DNA from: Chromera velia
Taxonomy: Eukaryota; Sar; Chromeraceae
NCBI GenBank assembly: GCA_018398765.1
Contig: JAHBMJ010001927.1
Coordinates: 1-24,646, forward strand
DNA: 24,646 bases
Direction of reading: 5' to 3'
Below the pieces are notes generated by a model. That model was not told where the DNA came from and searched no databases. It saw only the letters and a list, made by a program, of their open reading frames with translations. Positions 1 through 11,098 of this stretch are shown in pieces. The position numbers and the translations under genes are program-made. Position 1 is the first letter of the stretch. Each line of letters opens with the position of its first letter.

Positions 1-365
1 CTAACATTAATACAGCTAGCTTCAATTCTTTGTTTTATCTTTTGTTTTAAAAGAATCACGTTTTAAAGAATGTTTATTAAATTTAAAAGCTTATAAACAA
101 CGATTAAATACAATAGAACACCCTATGTTATTCCTATATTTCAAAGTCCGAAATGATGTTAAAGTCCGGTAGGTTTCATTATGTCATGTTTATAAAAAAT
201 CATGCTTTTTGCTCATTATTTTATAAAAAAATCTTTGTTACTGACTTTGTATGATTGATTGGTTCCACGTATAATGAACCTATTAATGATTGATGACATA
301 TAAGAAGAATGATTGAATGTTATTGAATGTAATGATAAGTGATAAGTGATTTAGTGGTGCCTTAG
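1..365. other. AT-rich intergenic DNA, no gene seen
   Basis: This stretch is very AT-rich, with long A and T runs and loosely repeated words such as gaatgattgaatg and gataagtgataagtg near 308-350. No open frame of meaningful length, no splice-bounded coding piece and no RNA gene can be supported. Its composition resembles the islands at 10100-11300 and 22600-23330, which suggests old transposon debris or low-constraint spacer; that is inference. Confidence 0.6.
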
Positions 366-688
366 AGCACTGTCGCCGTTTTGTCTTATAGAGGTTGCCC
401 CCGCAAATGGCAGGACAAGACTCGGATATTCACATTGTTATGTCGTACTTTGAAGGCGAAAGAGACGACAGTAGTTTTAAAGGCGCGTAGAAGCGCCTTA
501 TTGAGGAGGGGGCATGTGTTACGGTCTACTCAGACCGCAACTTAAGTCTTTGATTATTCTGAGACGCTTTGCTGTCTGTGTCCTTTGGCAGACATCAGGA
601 GAATCACAATGGATGAAATGTGAGCACTGCCAGGTGGCAGACTGAGAAGCGGAAGGTCTCGGGTTCGATTCTCACCTCCATCTCTTTT
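366..688 (+). ncRNA. Cluster of perfect hairpins ending in a tRNA-like segment (candidate Pol III RNA or SINE-like element)
   Basis: Several exact or near-exact inverted repeats are packed into about 275 bases: ACTGTCG 369-375 with CGACAGT 466-472; GTTTTGTC 378-385 with GACAAGAC 414-421 (one G-U pair); AAGGCGC 480-486 with GCGCCTT 493-499; CGGTCT 522-527 with AGACCG 532-537; TGTCTG 573-578 with CAGACA 589-594; CTGCC 627-631 with GGCAG 636-640. They are followed by a B-box-like GGTTCGATTCT at 662-672 and a TTTT run at 685-688, as expected for a Pol III terminator. ATGGATG 609-615 can pair with CCTCCAT 675-681 except at one position, giving a 73-base tRNA-sized unit. The D and T arms of a standard tRNA do not fold well and the A-box-like TGGCAGACTGAG (635-646) lies too close to the B box, so this is not called a functional tRNA. 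It could be a structured RNA gene, a tRNA-derived SINE or a relic. A 27-codon open frame (407-490) lies inside; its significance is unknown. Confidence 0.35.
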
Positions 689-1245
689 GCCTAACTTTCA
701 CAAGAAGCCGATTAATCGGTTCTGTATCGGTTAAGGCAAAGTATGTCAAACTTGATACACTTTCAAAAATGAAAGTCTGTCAAACATGATACACTTACAT
801 AATTGATACACTTTCACAATTGGCAACCTTTGCAGGAAACAAACATAAAATATAACTTTGAAAAAAAAGAAAAGAAAGAATCGATTAAAAACTTGACCTC
901 GGAGTAACAGAATTGAATCCCAAATCGAGTTGACTTACCTTCTGGAAGAATTGACTTGAAACGATCTGAACCGACTTTCACTGACTTCAATAACACTGAG
1001 TGAATAATTAAAAGATATATTTAACTCCAATTCTAGTTCTATTCTTCTGTTTCGGCTTCGTCTGACCTACTGAGTCCGGAGGAGCTCAGAACAATATTGC
1101 ATTATTTTTTTAATGAAATTTTAACCTAAGCATAATCATTTTTTTCTCCATATAGATTGAATAAATTTGAATTGTGAGACTTTTTTTCGCTTTTTGTTTC
1201 TGTTCATAGTAGTTCATACTTCTATAATAATGCCCCTAATTAACC
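689..1245. other. AT-rich spacer with short degenerate direct repeats
   Basis: No gene is visible. Between about 746 and 820 the word tgatacactt occurs three times, twice preceded by gtcaaac, as a decayed short direct repeat (cacttgatacactttca-like units). The rest is A/T-rich, with A runs near 861-880 and T runs near 1105 and 1180. The AT-rich composition ends at about 1250, where GC-rich genic DNA begins. Confidence 0.5.
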
Positions 1246-1861
1246 CTAATGTTTGGTGATTGGGGGTAATTGGGGGTTTCGTTTTAAAACGATGTTTTTT
1301 ATTTGACTCCCATAGTCTCCATTATCTTGGACCGCGGGGGCCTCCATTGCTGCAAGGTCAGAAGACGCGGTGGGGTTCGCACAAAAGGAGCCGGTTGGGG
1401 ACATGCATGCATGATGAAAACGCGGAGACGGCCGATCGGGAAAAAAGGAGACGCACACCCGTCTGACCCCGTATTTGCCCGTCTATACTCTCGTCCTCCA
1501 TCTGACTGAGTCCATCATATCCTCGCGGTCCTCCACACTGCTGTTCTACCATGTATAATTAACCACTTATCACATTCGATCCGGAGATCCTGCAAGAGTA
1601 GTTGGTCTCTCGCTCCATGGCAGTACGGCTGCTCGACAGCGGGTCATAGTGCATGGAAAATCCTTTGAGTGCTTTGTCTCTGAATTCGGTCGGAGACTTT
1701 CCATGCACCCATGTTGGTTTGGTATACCAATTACTTATATAATAGGCCACTGGGGGAAGAGGAGTCTGGTTGGTGGAGCCTCGTGTCATTTGTGCGCTGA
1801 CTCTTCCCTGAAAGACCATTTGAGAAGAAACGCTTTCTCGATTCAGTAGAGGCTGTGAAGG
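1246..1861 (+). promoter_or_regulatory. 5' flank and presumed leader of the VPS51 gene
   Basis: This is the transition from AT-rich spacer to GC-rich genic DNA upstream of the VPS51 start codon. No TATA-like or other core promoter element can be assigned with confidence. An in-frame stop (tga, 1856-1858) lies one codon before the ATG at 1862, which fixes that ATG as the first possible start in this exon. Open frames here on both strands, such as 1559-1987 minus, overlap the conserved first exon and show no family features. Confidence 0.45.
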
Positions 1862-4800
1862 ATGGATATCGACAGCCCGGACTTCAATGTGAAGGCATTT
1901 GTGGACAGATGCATCCAGCACGGCAACCTCAGTGCTGTGGTGCGGGAGGCGCAGTCCCTGAAAAAGGATGTGAAGAAGATTGACCATGACCTTCGTCAGC
2001 TGGTGTTTGCGAATTACAACAAGTTCATCTACGCCACAGATGTCATGAAGGACCTTTGCGAAAATCTAGAGAGCATCGAGAGAGAGCTCGAGAGACTGTC
2101 TCCAGGCATGGAGAAAGTGCAGAAGATCAACGCTGGGTTGAAGGAAGCCTGCGTGGACAGGGCAGAGGAACTGAAGGTCAGCTTCCTCTCCTCAAGAAGC
2201 GTGTTCTCGTCAGACTACCCTGTCCCTTCCTCTCCAGTCTGCCCTTCCTTGAAATCCTTTGTTGTTCTGTCGGACACTGAGACACACAGGACGAACAAAC
2301 TCAAAGTCGCGTTCCCCAACATTCACTGCCAGTAACTCTTTTAGACAGCTTACATTCAAAATGCGTCTCTGTTTCTGTATTTCAGTGGCCAAGCTGTGCC
2401 TACCGATTCGCTACTCTGTCTCTGTCCTTTCTTTCGGGTTTTTTGACCACTGCAAGTGTCCTCTTCCCCCTCCAAACTTCTCTTATACCTGTTTTCGGTG
2501 TCTGTATTCAATGTCACTTTGCTCCAAGTTTCTCTCCGCATGCTCCCTCTCCTCATCCCTTTCGCGTGGTTCCCGATTCCTTCAGGAGATGGCCTCCGTG
2601 CACGTGACTCTCGCACAGGCGGAGAAACTGCAGAACCTGCCGGAGCTCCTCGACGAGGTCAGTCGCCAAGGCACTCACGAGTTTTTATCCTTGTTGTAAG
2701 GTTTCAGCCAAGGCACTCACCCAGTGAAGGCTCATGAAGAAGACGCAGAAGGATAAACAAAAGCAAACCAACCACATCGCGTGTCTGCGTCTGTCTCTGT
2801 CTGTCCATCGTGCATTTATCTGCATGCAGCTGTGGGAGGCAGGGGAGATGCGTCAGGTTCTCTGTGAGTGTCGGGCCTTCGAGTTCTTCATGGAATCCCT
2901 CGGTCTGAATCTCCAAGGGGGGGAGGGAGGGGGGGCGACGTCTGCAGCGAATGCGGCGGCGCACTCCCAAACCATTCTGGGCTCCCTGATGAGTCCGGGG
3001 CTCCTGCGGGTGACTGCAAAGGCCGTACGGGATCACGAGGCGAGGGCCCGGAAGGAAGTTGTACGAAGATTCAAGCAGAGTTGTGAGGGGGGGTTTGTGG
3101 ATTGTTTGAGTTCACCATCGGGAAAGGGGGAACAGGAAACAGGAGGGCGGGGGGCCACGTCGCGCAGTCAAATAAAGCTTCCCCCTGCAGGCCCCTCCCA
3201 GAAATCTGTGGGGGCGGTTTCTTCCTCGTCTGCGTCGTCCTCGGGTCCGATGCGGGTTCTCCAAAGCCAATCTCAGAGACATTCCCTTTCTCTGTCTTCT
3301 GTCTCTGCCATGGCATCTGCACTTCTTGAGAAAGAGAGGGAAAAGGAAAGAGAAACCAGGAAAGCCGTCTCTGGTGCTCGTGTAGTCAGCACAAAGGCAG
3401 ACGCAGAAGCCACCGAGGATGCGCGTGCAGTCGCCATGAGAGTCCAAAAAAAGTCCCTCGAGGCCGCAAGACTGATGGGTGTGGCAGCGATGGCAGGAAA
3501 GCCTGAAGAGGGGGCGGGGGAAATGATGTGGATGTGTCCCTTCCTTGCGCATGCTGTCAGACACGCCTGCGCAGTGCTCTTCTGCTCAGCGGTGCGTCTA
3601 GGGTCTGCTCGTTTACGGGACAGGGAGAGGGAGAGGGGACGCGAGAGAACAACAGAAGGGGAGGGAGGGGACCCAGCAGAAGGGGTCCTAGGAAAAGGCC
3701 AAGCCTCGATGTCGATGGAAGCACCAGAGAGGGAAAGAGACGGTACCACGTGCCTTGATCCCTCCCCCATACCTGTTGGTGCCGCCGCTTCCCCGGACGC
3801 CTCCGTCCTCCTCCCCCTCCCCCAAGTGTCCAATCCGATGCTGCAGGGGGATTGGGGGAGAAGGGTGGTGACGAGTGGACAGATCTCCCTCGTGTGGTTG
3901 GAGTATTTGGTCGGCTGTGGGATCCCTTTTTTCCGTCGTTTGTGTGATGAGATGACAAATTGTCTTCAGACTTTGAGAGAGAGGGAGTTGGAGGAGGAAA
4001 TCGAAAGGGAAAGGCTAGAGGAAGAAGGGGGGATGGAGGCAGCTGCATCAGTCGGGAATCGGCAGGTGATTTCCAAGGAGAGAAGTCGTCTCTCCAATCT
4101 GCTCTCGGGTCTGCGGGCAGAATTCTGCAACAATTTGGCACAGTGCGCTGCAGTGGTGGGTCGTTCGCTTCGCTTTTTGCCTGTTCTTGGTCGCGTGCAC
4201 TACTCTTGTTGTCTGAACCTTTCTATTCGGGACTAACAGGTAGAGACAGACACATGCTTTTCAACAGAGCGGGCGGAAAGGGGCAGGGTAGAAGGAGAGA
4301 GAGAGAGAGAGCCGCCTCCCTTCAATCTATCAGAGAAGTGAGGGCCGGCTGACAGAAGAGAACCTGCAAGGACGAAGCCAGTCCTCTCGCTGTTTTTGAA
4401 TGTCTTCCAAGTCCTTACAAGACATGCGTGCTACTCGGTGTTTCTTGTCTTTGTATTTTCTTCTGTTCGCTTTGTTTTTTGACTTGATAATGATGTCCGG
4501 TGGTTCTGGTTTCGCATTGTGTGGCCTGCCTGTCTTCCTGTCTGCTTGCTCCATGTGCGTTGATGTGTGTATGCATGTCTGTCTGCTTCAATCTGTGCAG
4601 ATGTGTGCAAGGACCCCGGGAGGGTCTGCCCCTAACTTTCCTTCTGTCTGGCTGTGCGCCCTCGGGGAGCTGCAACGCTCTGTTCTCGTCCTCTCCCCTC
4701 CCTTCTCCCCCGCAGAGATGGGACTCGAGAGGGCAAAAATCTCGGCATGGCTCGGTCAGTCGCTCCGAAGCTCTCGGAGTTGGATAAGAAAAGAAAGGAT

Positions 4801-7800
4801 TCAGTACACCCTGATGATGAGATCTTGTCAACAACCCGAAAGGAATGACACACACAGTCTTTCTCGTAATCATGGTAAAACGGGGGAATGGGTGGAGTCC
4901 AGAGCAGGATTTGAGAAGCCACAGCAAGTACGAGCGCTGTCTCTGTATGGGTTTCTTTATCAGTCAACGGGTGTTTTTGCACGTGTGTGCACGCCTAGCA
5001 AGTAAATACTGTCAACATAAATATTTCTTCCTTACACACTTTGGGAGGATGCAGTGGATTCAGCCCTCAAGCACGCGACTCTGGAAGCAGAGACGGGAGT
5101 GATGGCTGCCCTGAGGGAGCTGGAAAGGTTGGTCTGCACGTTCGTTTTTCTGTCTGTCCCTGCATCTCGAGAGGGAATGCGAATTTGCACCGTAAGAGAT
5201 TTTTTCGTGGATAGCAAAGAGAAGCTGAGTGTAAGTGAGTCGAAAGAGAAAGGGGAAAACATGAAACAGAAAGACTGTGTGTCTCCGTGCTTCCTTGTTT
5301 TGCTTTTGTCGCGTCTTAACTTCCAAACGCTTCTTCATTCAGTTCTTCTTCCTGCCCTTTTACTTGTTTCACCCAGCCAGCCTTTGTCCGTCTGCGCCTT
5401 TCATTCATCTGAAAGACTTGAATGCGATCGTCTGCGCATCTGTCACTGACTGGCTCCAGGATCTGTGGAGAGGCAGTGAGGCAAGAGATCAGACAGTCTG
5501 GGGCCGGTTTGTCTCTCTCCGAGGGGGGAAGCCGGTCTGCCACCGCTACCTCCGCGTCTGCTTCTGCGTCTGTTGGTCTTCTCGGCGTTCCGGGAGAGGC
5601 TGCAGAAAGAGAAAGAGAAAAGGAGACGGGGGGAAACTCTGGGAAGTCTTCAGTCGTTCGACCATCTCTGTCCCCTACACAGCGCCTGTCGCACCTCTTG
5701 AGCATTCAGAGGGGAGTCACTTCAACAGAATCGGGTGTCGACCTGCAGAGAACTCTCGAGAGCCCGTGGAAGCTTGTGAGAAAAGAATTGCAGATCGGAG
5801 CTCGAAAAAGTCTTCAGGGCGCGGCCTCTCTCCTTCCCTTTGTGCCCCAAAACCCCGCGGCAACGCTTTGTGGAAGTGACTCCTTTCTAGAAGGGGAGGA
5901 GGGAGAGGCAGAGGGGGAGGAGGGAAGGGGGGAGAAGGAACAAAAGGTCCCAGAGGGTAGAGCTGAACTTGCTCTCCGAGCAGCCAAACTGGCGCTGCAG
6001 CCGATGGAACGGGCCATTGAAACTGCGTTGATTGTCTCCAATAATCTGGAGGTCGGTCACTGGTTCCTCTACTCCTTTTCGTCTGACTCTTTGCGAGAGT
6101 GTTCATGACAAGAGGCAATTTCTATACGGGTTTTTTGTGCGCCCCTATTTTTCCTTGAGTATGCGCGCGTGTGCGAGTCTTTGAGTGTGCGCAGTATGCC
6201 CCTGTACCATACGCGTAAGTGCGTGAGTCTTTGCTTGATAGAACCTGCCTGCCTGTGTGAATTTGGGGTGGAAACTCTATGCGTGTATGATCTGTTTTGT
6301 GTGTGCCTAGCTCTGTCTGTGCATGTGTCTCCTCTCTCTGTATGCATGCAGAGCGGCAAAGCAGAGGAAAACCAGCATGGTGGAAGGCAGACGCAGAAGG
6401 TGGAGGCGACGGAGGGGGCAGCAGCGTGGTGGTTTTCCCGAGCAGAAACGATGAGTGGCAGTTTCCCTTGTCCGATGTCGATTGTGGAACGGGATGAGAG
6501 GGAGGGGGCTGCGGCGGCCCGCAGATGGTGTATGGAGCTGTTGAAAGAGGAGGGGAAAGAAAACCAAGGGCATAAATTCGTGAGTGGAGAGGGGGGGAGG
6601 GTGGCAGACGGGTGCATGGATAGAGGGTCCGACCTTGCGTCTCTTCAAATGGAGCGTGTGAGCATTGAGCTGATTGCCCTCTGCGGTTGGATTGCTACGA
6701 AGGGAGTGGACGCAGTGAGGTCAGTCAGTCAGGTGGACTCGCTGTGACCTTGGAATCCTTCGTTCGTTCGTTTGTTGGTGTTTTGGCTGCCTGCTTTCAA
6801 AACCAAGTGGAGTCTGGTCAATCGAGTTCCGTCACGTGTTGTGTTCTGTCTGCATTTCCGTGTGTGTAATTGTCCAGTTCCTTTTGTTTTCCGATTTCTG
6901 TCTCTCTTCGTGAACGGGTCCGTGTCGAGCTCGAAGTGGCAATGATTTTGCCCTCGTGCATCTTTCCAGGTTGTTTCTCTCGTCCCAGGTTTGCAACATC
7001 TTTTCGCCTCCTTTCAAGGTCAAGCCACTGCCCCCCTTTTTCTTTGAAGCAACACATGTGAGTTCACTTCCCCCCCTGTCTTCGTGCATTCAACCAGGTA
7101 TTCATACATGTCCTTGAAAGAATTGATGCCCTTCAGTCAATTGATTTCCCTTTTTGCTCCCTGTTTGTGTGAGTGTGTGGGTACATGAATGCAGTCGGGA
7201 GATTCGGAATATCCTCCCACAGGGTCTTTTGGACATCGCCTCAGAGGACAGACCGGAAGAAGGGGAGTGTCTAGAGGAAGTTCAAGAGAGAGTACGCAAC
7301 AAAGCAGAGACGGTAAGCAACGAGCAAACAAACGGCTCTTTGTCGATCCTGAACAACCCAACGCTCTTATCTGAGTCCGTTTTGCGTGCTTACAAAACTC
7401 CTGAGTGCTGGTGTCCCCAGTGCATCCCCCCTGATGCTGTGTACTTCTTTATTTCTCTTGCCTTGATTGATGTGTCTTGTGTGAATTCCAATGCAGGCGG
7501 CTGTCAGGCTGACGAACCTCGTTGCAGTCTCACGCGCCCACGGAGCGACTGCCGCCGTTCTCCACACGTCGGTCAAGTCACCCGTTGAGGGTGCAGAGGA
7601 AAACGAAGGGTGTGGGGGCACGCGCCTTTTCTCAGGCTGGGCAGAGGCTTGTGAGAGAGCAGCTGGGTGTTTACTTTCAGTGGAACAGCTGTTGCTTTCC
7701 TCCCTTTTCCCTTCGGTTGTGCGGAAAGTGTTGGACAACAGGGGGGGCATTGAGGACTCTCCAGTGGGGGGAAAGGAGGGGGGCCCTCTGACTGCAGGGA

Positions 7801-10053
7801 AGGGGGGGAGGGCACGGGCGGTGCCGAGTGGCACGTCTGCTTCCTCTGCAGCCCCCACTGAGGGCGTGAGCGACTCGGACTCCGACGAGGATGCAGAGGG
7901 GCCCTCGGGGCTTCTGCGGGAGTCGAGGAAAGGGATTGGGGAAGGAGGCCAGAGTCACCCGATCGTGTTGAATGCGCAAGAACGTGGAGAGATTTGGCGT
8001 CGTGTGAAGAGTCGGGGGGGGGTTGGTGGAGTGGGAAGAGGTAGGGGAGGCTCCCCCTCTCCTCTGCACCAGAGGGGCACCGAGGTTTGGGGTTCTGCAG
8101 GAGGCAACGGTCGTTGGGGGAAGGGAGACGGGTATGCGAGTAGGGAGGCAGATGAGGATGAAGACGATACAGCGGCGTTTGTACAAAGTCTGGCAGCTGC
8201 TGTGGGGTCGGGTATTGGGGACGCAGGTATTCACTCCGTGTCTGTGGAGGGGCCTGGAAGGGGAGGGGCGGGGGCCCGTCTTGTGTCTGGAGCTGACTCC
8301 CTGGGCCCGTCTTCCCCTTCGGCCTTTGAAAAGGAGGTGGGGCGTCTGGTAGGACGGAAGGCGGCTGTGTGGGCGCTGTGTGGGGGGGAGGGAGGGGGTG
8401 CAAAGGAAAGTGAAGAGGACCCACGCGTCGAGGAGGAGAGGAAAGGTGCGCGGGGGAGCATCTTTAGGTGAGTCGTTGTTGTGACTTGCTGGGTTTCTTT
8501 CTGGGTGTGTCGGTCGATCGGGTGTCGTGGGTACTTGACTTTTGTCAAGTCACGTCTTTTTATGCTTTTTTCAAGTCACGTCTTTTTATGTTTTTTTCAA
8601 GTCACATCTTTCCTCAAACCACATCCTCCATGTCGTTGACTGGATTCGCAATACATTCTCACGTGTGCTGAGCGATTGCATGCGTCTAGAACCGTGAAGA
8701 TGGGCCTTCGAGATGATGTCTCCGGCTCCTTCCATGACTTGCTTGCACTTGATGTGGTCCCTTTTTGGTGAATCCTGTTGGTCTCTTGCCTTCGTCCATT
8801 ACATTGATTTTTCTCTTCCAGCCTGTGCTGAAGACAAGGTGGGGACAGGAGCTGAGAGATGACCTCGGCACTGTCCGCAAATCTGTTTTTAATTCATTCT
8901 CATCTGAGTCATTTTTCTGTTTTCTGCCTCCAGATGCCCCGACGAAAAGCGACGGCACAGAAAGGGGGGAGAAGCAGGAGGGCGGGACCGCAGGGGTGTC
9001 GTTCGTTTCGAAAGGGGCCTCTCCTTTCTTGTCGGAAAGGCTTTGAGGGTCTGTTGGGCTGCCGTGCTGAGGGGGGCGTCTGAAGCTGTGCTGGGAGCAG
9101 GAGCGCTCCTCTCCTCCCATAGGGGCGAGGGCCGTCTGGGTGGTGAGGTGGCGGGGCTGCAAAATGTGCAGGTCGGGCAGCATTTACTTGTGGCCCGTTT
9201 TTCTGACTTGCTGGTTTAGTTTGGTGGCACAATCGGTCTTGTATTCCGATTGATGTGAAACGGAGTTTCCAAAGACGTGCATGAGGTGGAGTTCCGTCGA
9301 GAGTGCTGGTCCCTCTCGCCCGCCCTTTCTCCCTGCACTTCTCGCAACTGCTTTCCTTCATGAAGATCCAAATCTGATAATTTTGTTAGAGCCATTTCCG
9401 TCTCCCCTTTTAGGCTGCGTGTCAGAACGGTCCATGCTGGACGTTGACTGTTCAGTAGTCTGTCTGTTGCCATGCTCAGTTAGCCATCATGAAGCTGTCA
9501 GCCTGCGTTGTGACGTTTTGCTCCTGTCACTGTGACTGTGTGCAGTTCGGTTGTGCGCTTCTTTCTGACGTGATTCGGAGATCTGGCTGGACCACTTCGG
9601 AAGAGAGGACGGCTCTCTTGGCCATGGGGGAAGAGGTCAGTCTCTCTATCGCGTTTTGTGAAGCGAGGCTGGCTACCTCTTTCGGAAGCGCTTCCACACG
9701 TTCTTCTTCTTCTTTTTCTCTCTTTGTCTTCCGAACGTCCTTTGATCCGTCGACGACCTCTTGAAGGAGAAACGAAGCGGAGTGTCTGTCGGTGGACCGC
9801 TGGACCCTCGTTCCTTCTTCTCTTTCTTCTTTGCCGCGCCTCATTATGGCAGAGTTCTCCGATAGGCATAGGGTGGGTGGTGTTTTTTTGTTGTTTTCTC
9901 AATTGTCTACTTGCTGCTCTTCTGCTGCTGCAGAGTCTTCTGACGGCCGAAGAGCTAACAGGAAGAGTACCCACTGGGCTCTCTCCAGAAATCCAGAGAG
10001 CTCAAGTTGACCACGTCCATTCAGCAATGCACCGACTGGGACTTTCTATTTAA
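1862..10053 (+). CDS. VPS51: Vps51 homologue, GARP/EARP tethering complex subunit (14-exon model)
   Basis: Vps51 joins Vps52-54 (GARP) or Vps50 (EARP) to tether endosome-derived vesicles at the Golgi or recycling endosomes. Residues 1-105 match the family N-terminus: FNVKAFVDRCI, GNLSAVV, then KIDHDLRQLVFANYNKFI and ATDVMKDL, followed by a heptad-rich coiled coil. Modelled exons are 1862-2176, 2586-2657, 2830-4159, 4716-4754, 5055-5127, 5460-6051, 6352-6719, 7195-7312, 7497-8467, 8690-8756, 8822-8838, 8934-9213, 9546-9635 and 9934-10053. Every junction is GT-AG and phases agree throughout, giving 4452 nt or 1483 residues; plant and animal Vps51 are nearer 800. The excess is low-complexity Ser/Gly/Glu-rich sequence in exons 3, 6, 7 and 9. 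The C-terminal exons (8934-10053) read through helical sequence in a way reminiscent of plant Vps51 ends. The start has an in-frame stop just upstream. The weakest parts are exons 10-11 (8690-8838), with poor donors and a 17-nt microexon. Identity is very likely; exact exon ends are moderately sure. Confidence 0.88.
8545..8612 (+). repeat. 26-bp tandem repeat in VPS51 intron 9
   Basis: The word tcaagtcac starts at 8545, 8571 and 8597, giving just under three copies of a 26-bp unit made of tcaagtcacgtcttttta plus a T-rich spacer. The third copy has one change (cacatc for cacgtc) and decays after 8612. It lies wholly inside the modelled intron between exons 9 and 10. Confidence 0.85.
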
Positions 10054-10608
10054 ATCTTGCGGTGGCTTCGTTTTTTTTTTGCCGGCCTAGTCTTATAGGC
10101 GCTAAAATTCTATCAGTTTCTCAAGGCAAGAACGCTAAGTAGTACAGTAAGTTTTCTGGCAATTCAACCTCAATCATGAATTCAATAAATCAAAAACTTA
10201 TACTTAAAAATATTATAGCATATATAACTTTATTCCTTTTTTCGTTTTTGAATGGGAAAACGTTCACAATCATGAAAAGGATGAAGGAGGACAAAAGCAT
10301 GTCGAAGCAGGTTGAGGAATGAGCGGGGTCAGGGACGGCACATAAGCACCCCTTGCATGCCTATCTCCCACTCGGTTCGCAACTTTATTCCTACATCTAT
10401 GGCCCTATGGGCTAAAATAATAGTAGAATAGTGGGAATAGTAACTATTTGTATCTACTTTTGTTTACGATTATTCGTTGGAAACCTACCATAAAATCTAA
10501 ATTGATAGTAGCCCTCGTACTATACTAAATGTTAGTGGCATGCCAGTAAATGCAGTGACTTAATTATTATTTATTGAATATATAAATAATTAAACTAGTT
10601 AGCACTAG
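10054..10608. other. VPS51 3' flank passing into AT-rich spacer
   Basis: The stop codon at 10051-10053 is followed by a T run (about 10071-10080) and then AT-rich DNA. The first hundred or so bases presumably hold the VPS51 3' UTR, but no polyadenylation signal can be assigned with confidence. No gene is seen. A short GC-richer stretch lies near 10320-10380. Confidence 0.5.
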
Positions 10609-11098
10609 CTACCTTGCAGATAGCTAGGATTTTGTGGGATTTTAGCCGAGGATTTTAGCGGATTTAGGTAGATTTTGCCTAGGATTCTGCCGGACTATTT
10701 TTCCAGGATTTTAGAATCTAAAATCCTGGCTCTAGGGATTATAAAGACTAAAATCCTGGATCCTGAGATTTTAAAAATAAATGCCAGGATTTTACGGGAT
10801 TTTACGGGGTTTTACGGGATTATATCTTTCCCGTAAAATCCCGTATAATCCTACAAAATCCCATATAATCCCGTAAAATCTTAGGAAGAGGCTAGGATTT
10901 TAGCTTTCTTCCAGGATTTTAGATTCGGATTCCAAATTCTAATATCCTAGGTGTAGGGATTATATTTTTAACGTTAAGAGTCCAGCAGAATCCTGGGCAA
11001 AATCCGTCAAAATCCGCTAAAATCCTGGCCAAAATCCCATAAAATCCGCTAAAATCCTGGGCTAAAATCCCGCAAAATCCTGGTTACCTGCAGGGTAG
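10609..11098. mobile_element. 490-bp foldback / MITE-like element with 37-bp terminal inverted repeats
   Basis: The left end (10609-10645) and the reverse complement of the right end (11062-11098) match at 32 of 37 bases. Both begin CTACC and end AGGATTTTG(T/C)GGGATTTTAG. The arms are built of degenerate ggatttta-type words: forward copies fill about 10625-10815 and reverse copies (aaaatcc) fill about 10830-11090. They meet at a centre where CGGGATTATA faces TATAATCC-type words near 10815-10850. Matches continue inside the arms, for example gattttgcctaggattctgcc near 10670 against cagaatcctgggcaaaatcc near 10987. There is no coding capacity, so any mobility would depend on an enzyme supplied elsewhere. 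No target-site duplication could be recognised; the flanks are AT-rich on both sides. The structure is clear; calling it a transposon is inference. Confidence 0.75.

Noticed and set aside
609-682. A functional tRNA gene
   Set aside because: The size, B box and outer stem are tRNA-like, but the T stem has mismatches, the A and B boxes are too close and no normal anticodon arm forms.
1230-1280. Telomere-like ccctaa words (cccctaattaaccctaatg)
   Set aside because: There are only two imperfect units, with no array.
3273-3833. A 186-codon minus-strand open frame
   Set aside because: It is the mirror of the low-complexity Arg/Glu/Ser region of VPS51 exon 3, where the plus strand carries the phase-consistent conserved gene.
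7573-8424. A 283-codon minus-strand open frame
   Set aside because: It is antisense to VPS51 exon 9, proline-rich because the sense strand is glycine-rich, and has no motif.
10625-11090. A CRISPR array or telomere repeat made of ggatttta words
   Set aside because: Units are degenerate, have no unique spacers and reverse orientation at the centre, which fits a foldback element instead.
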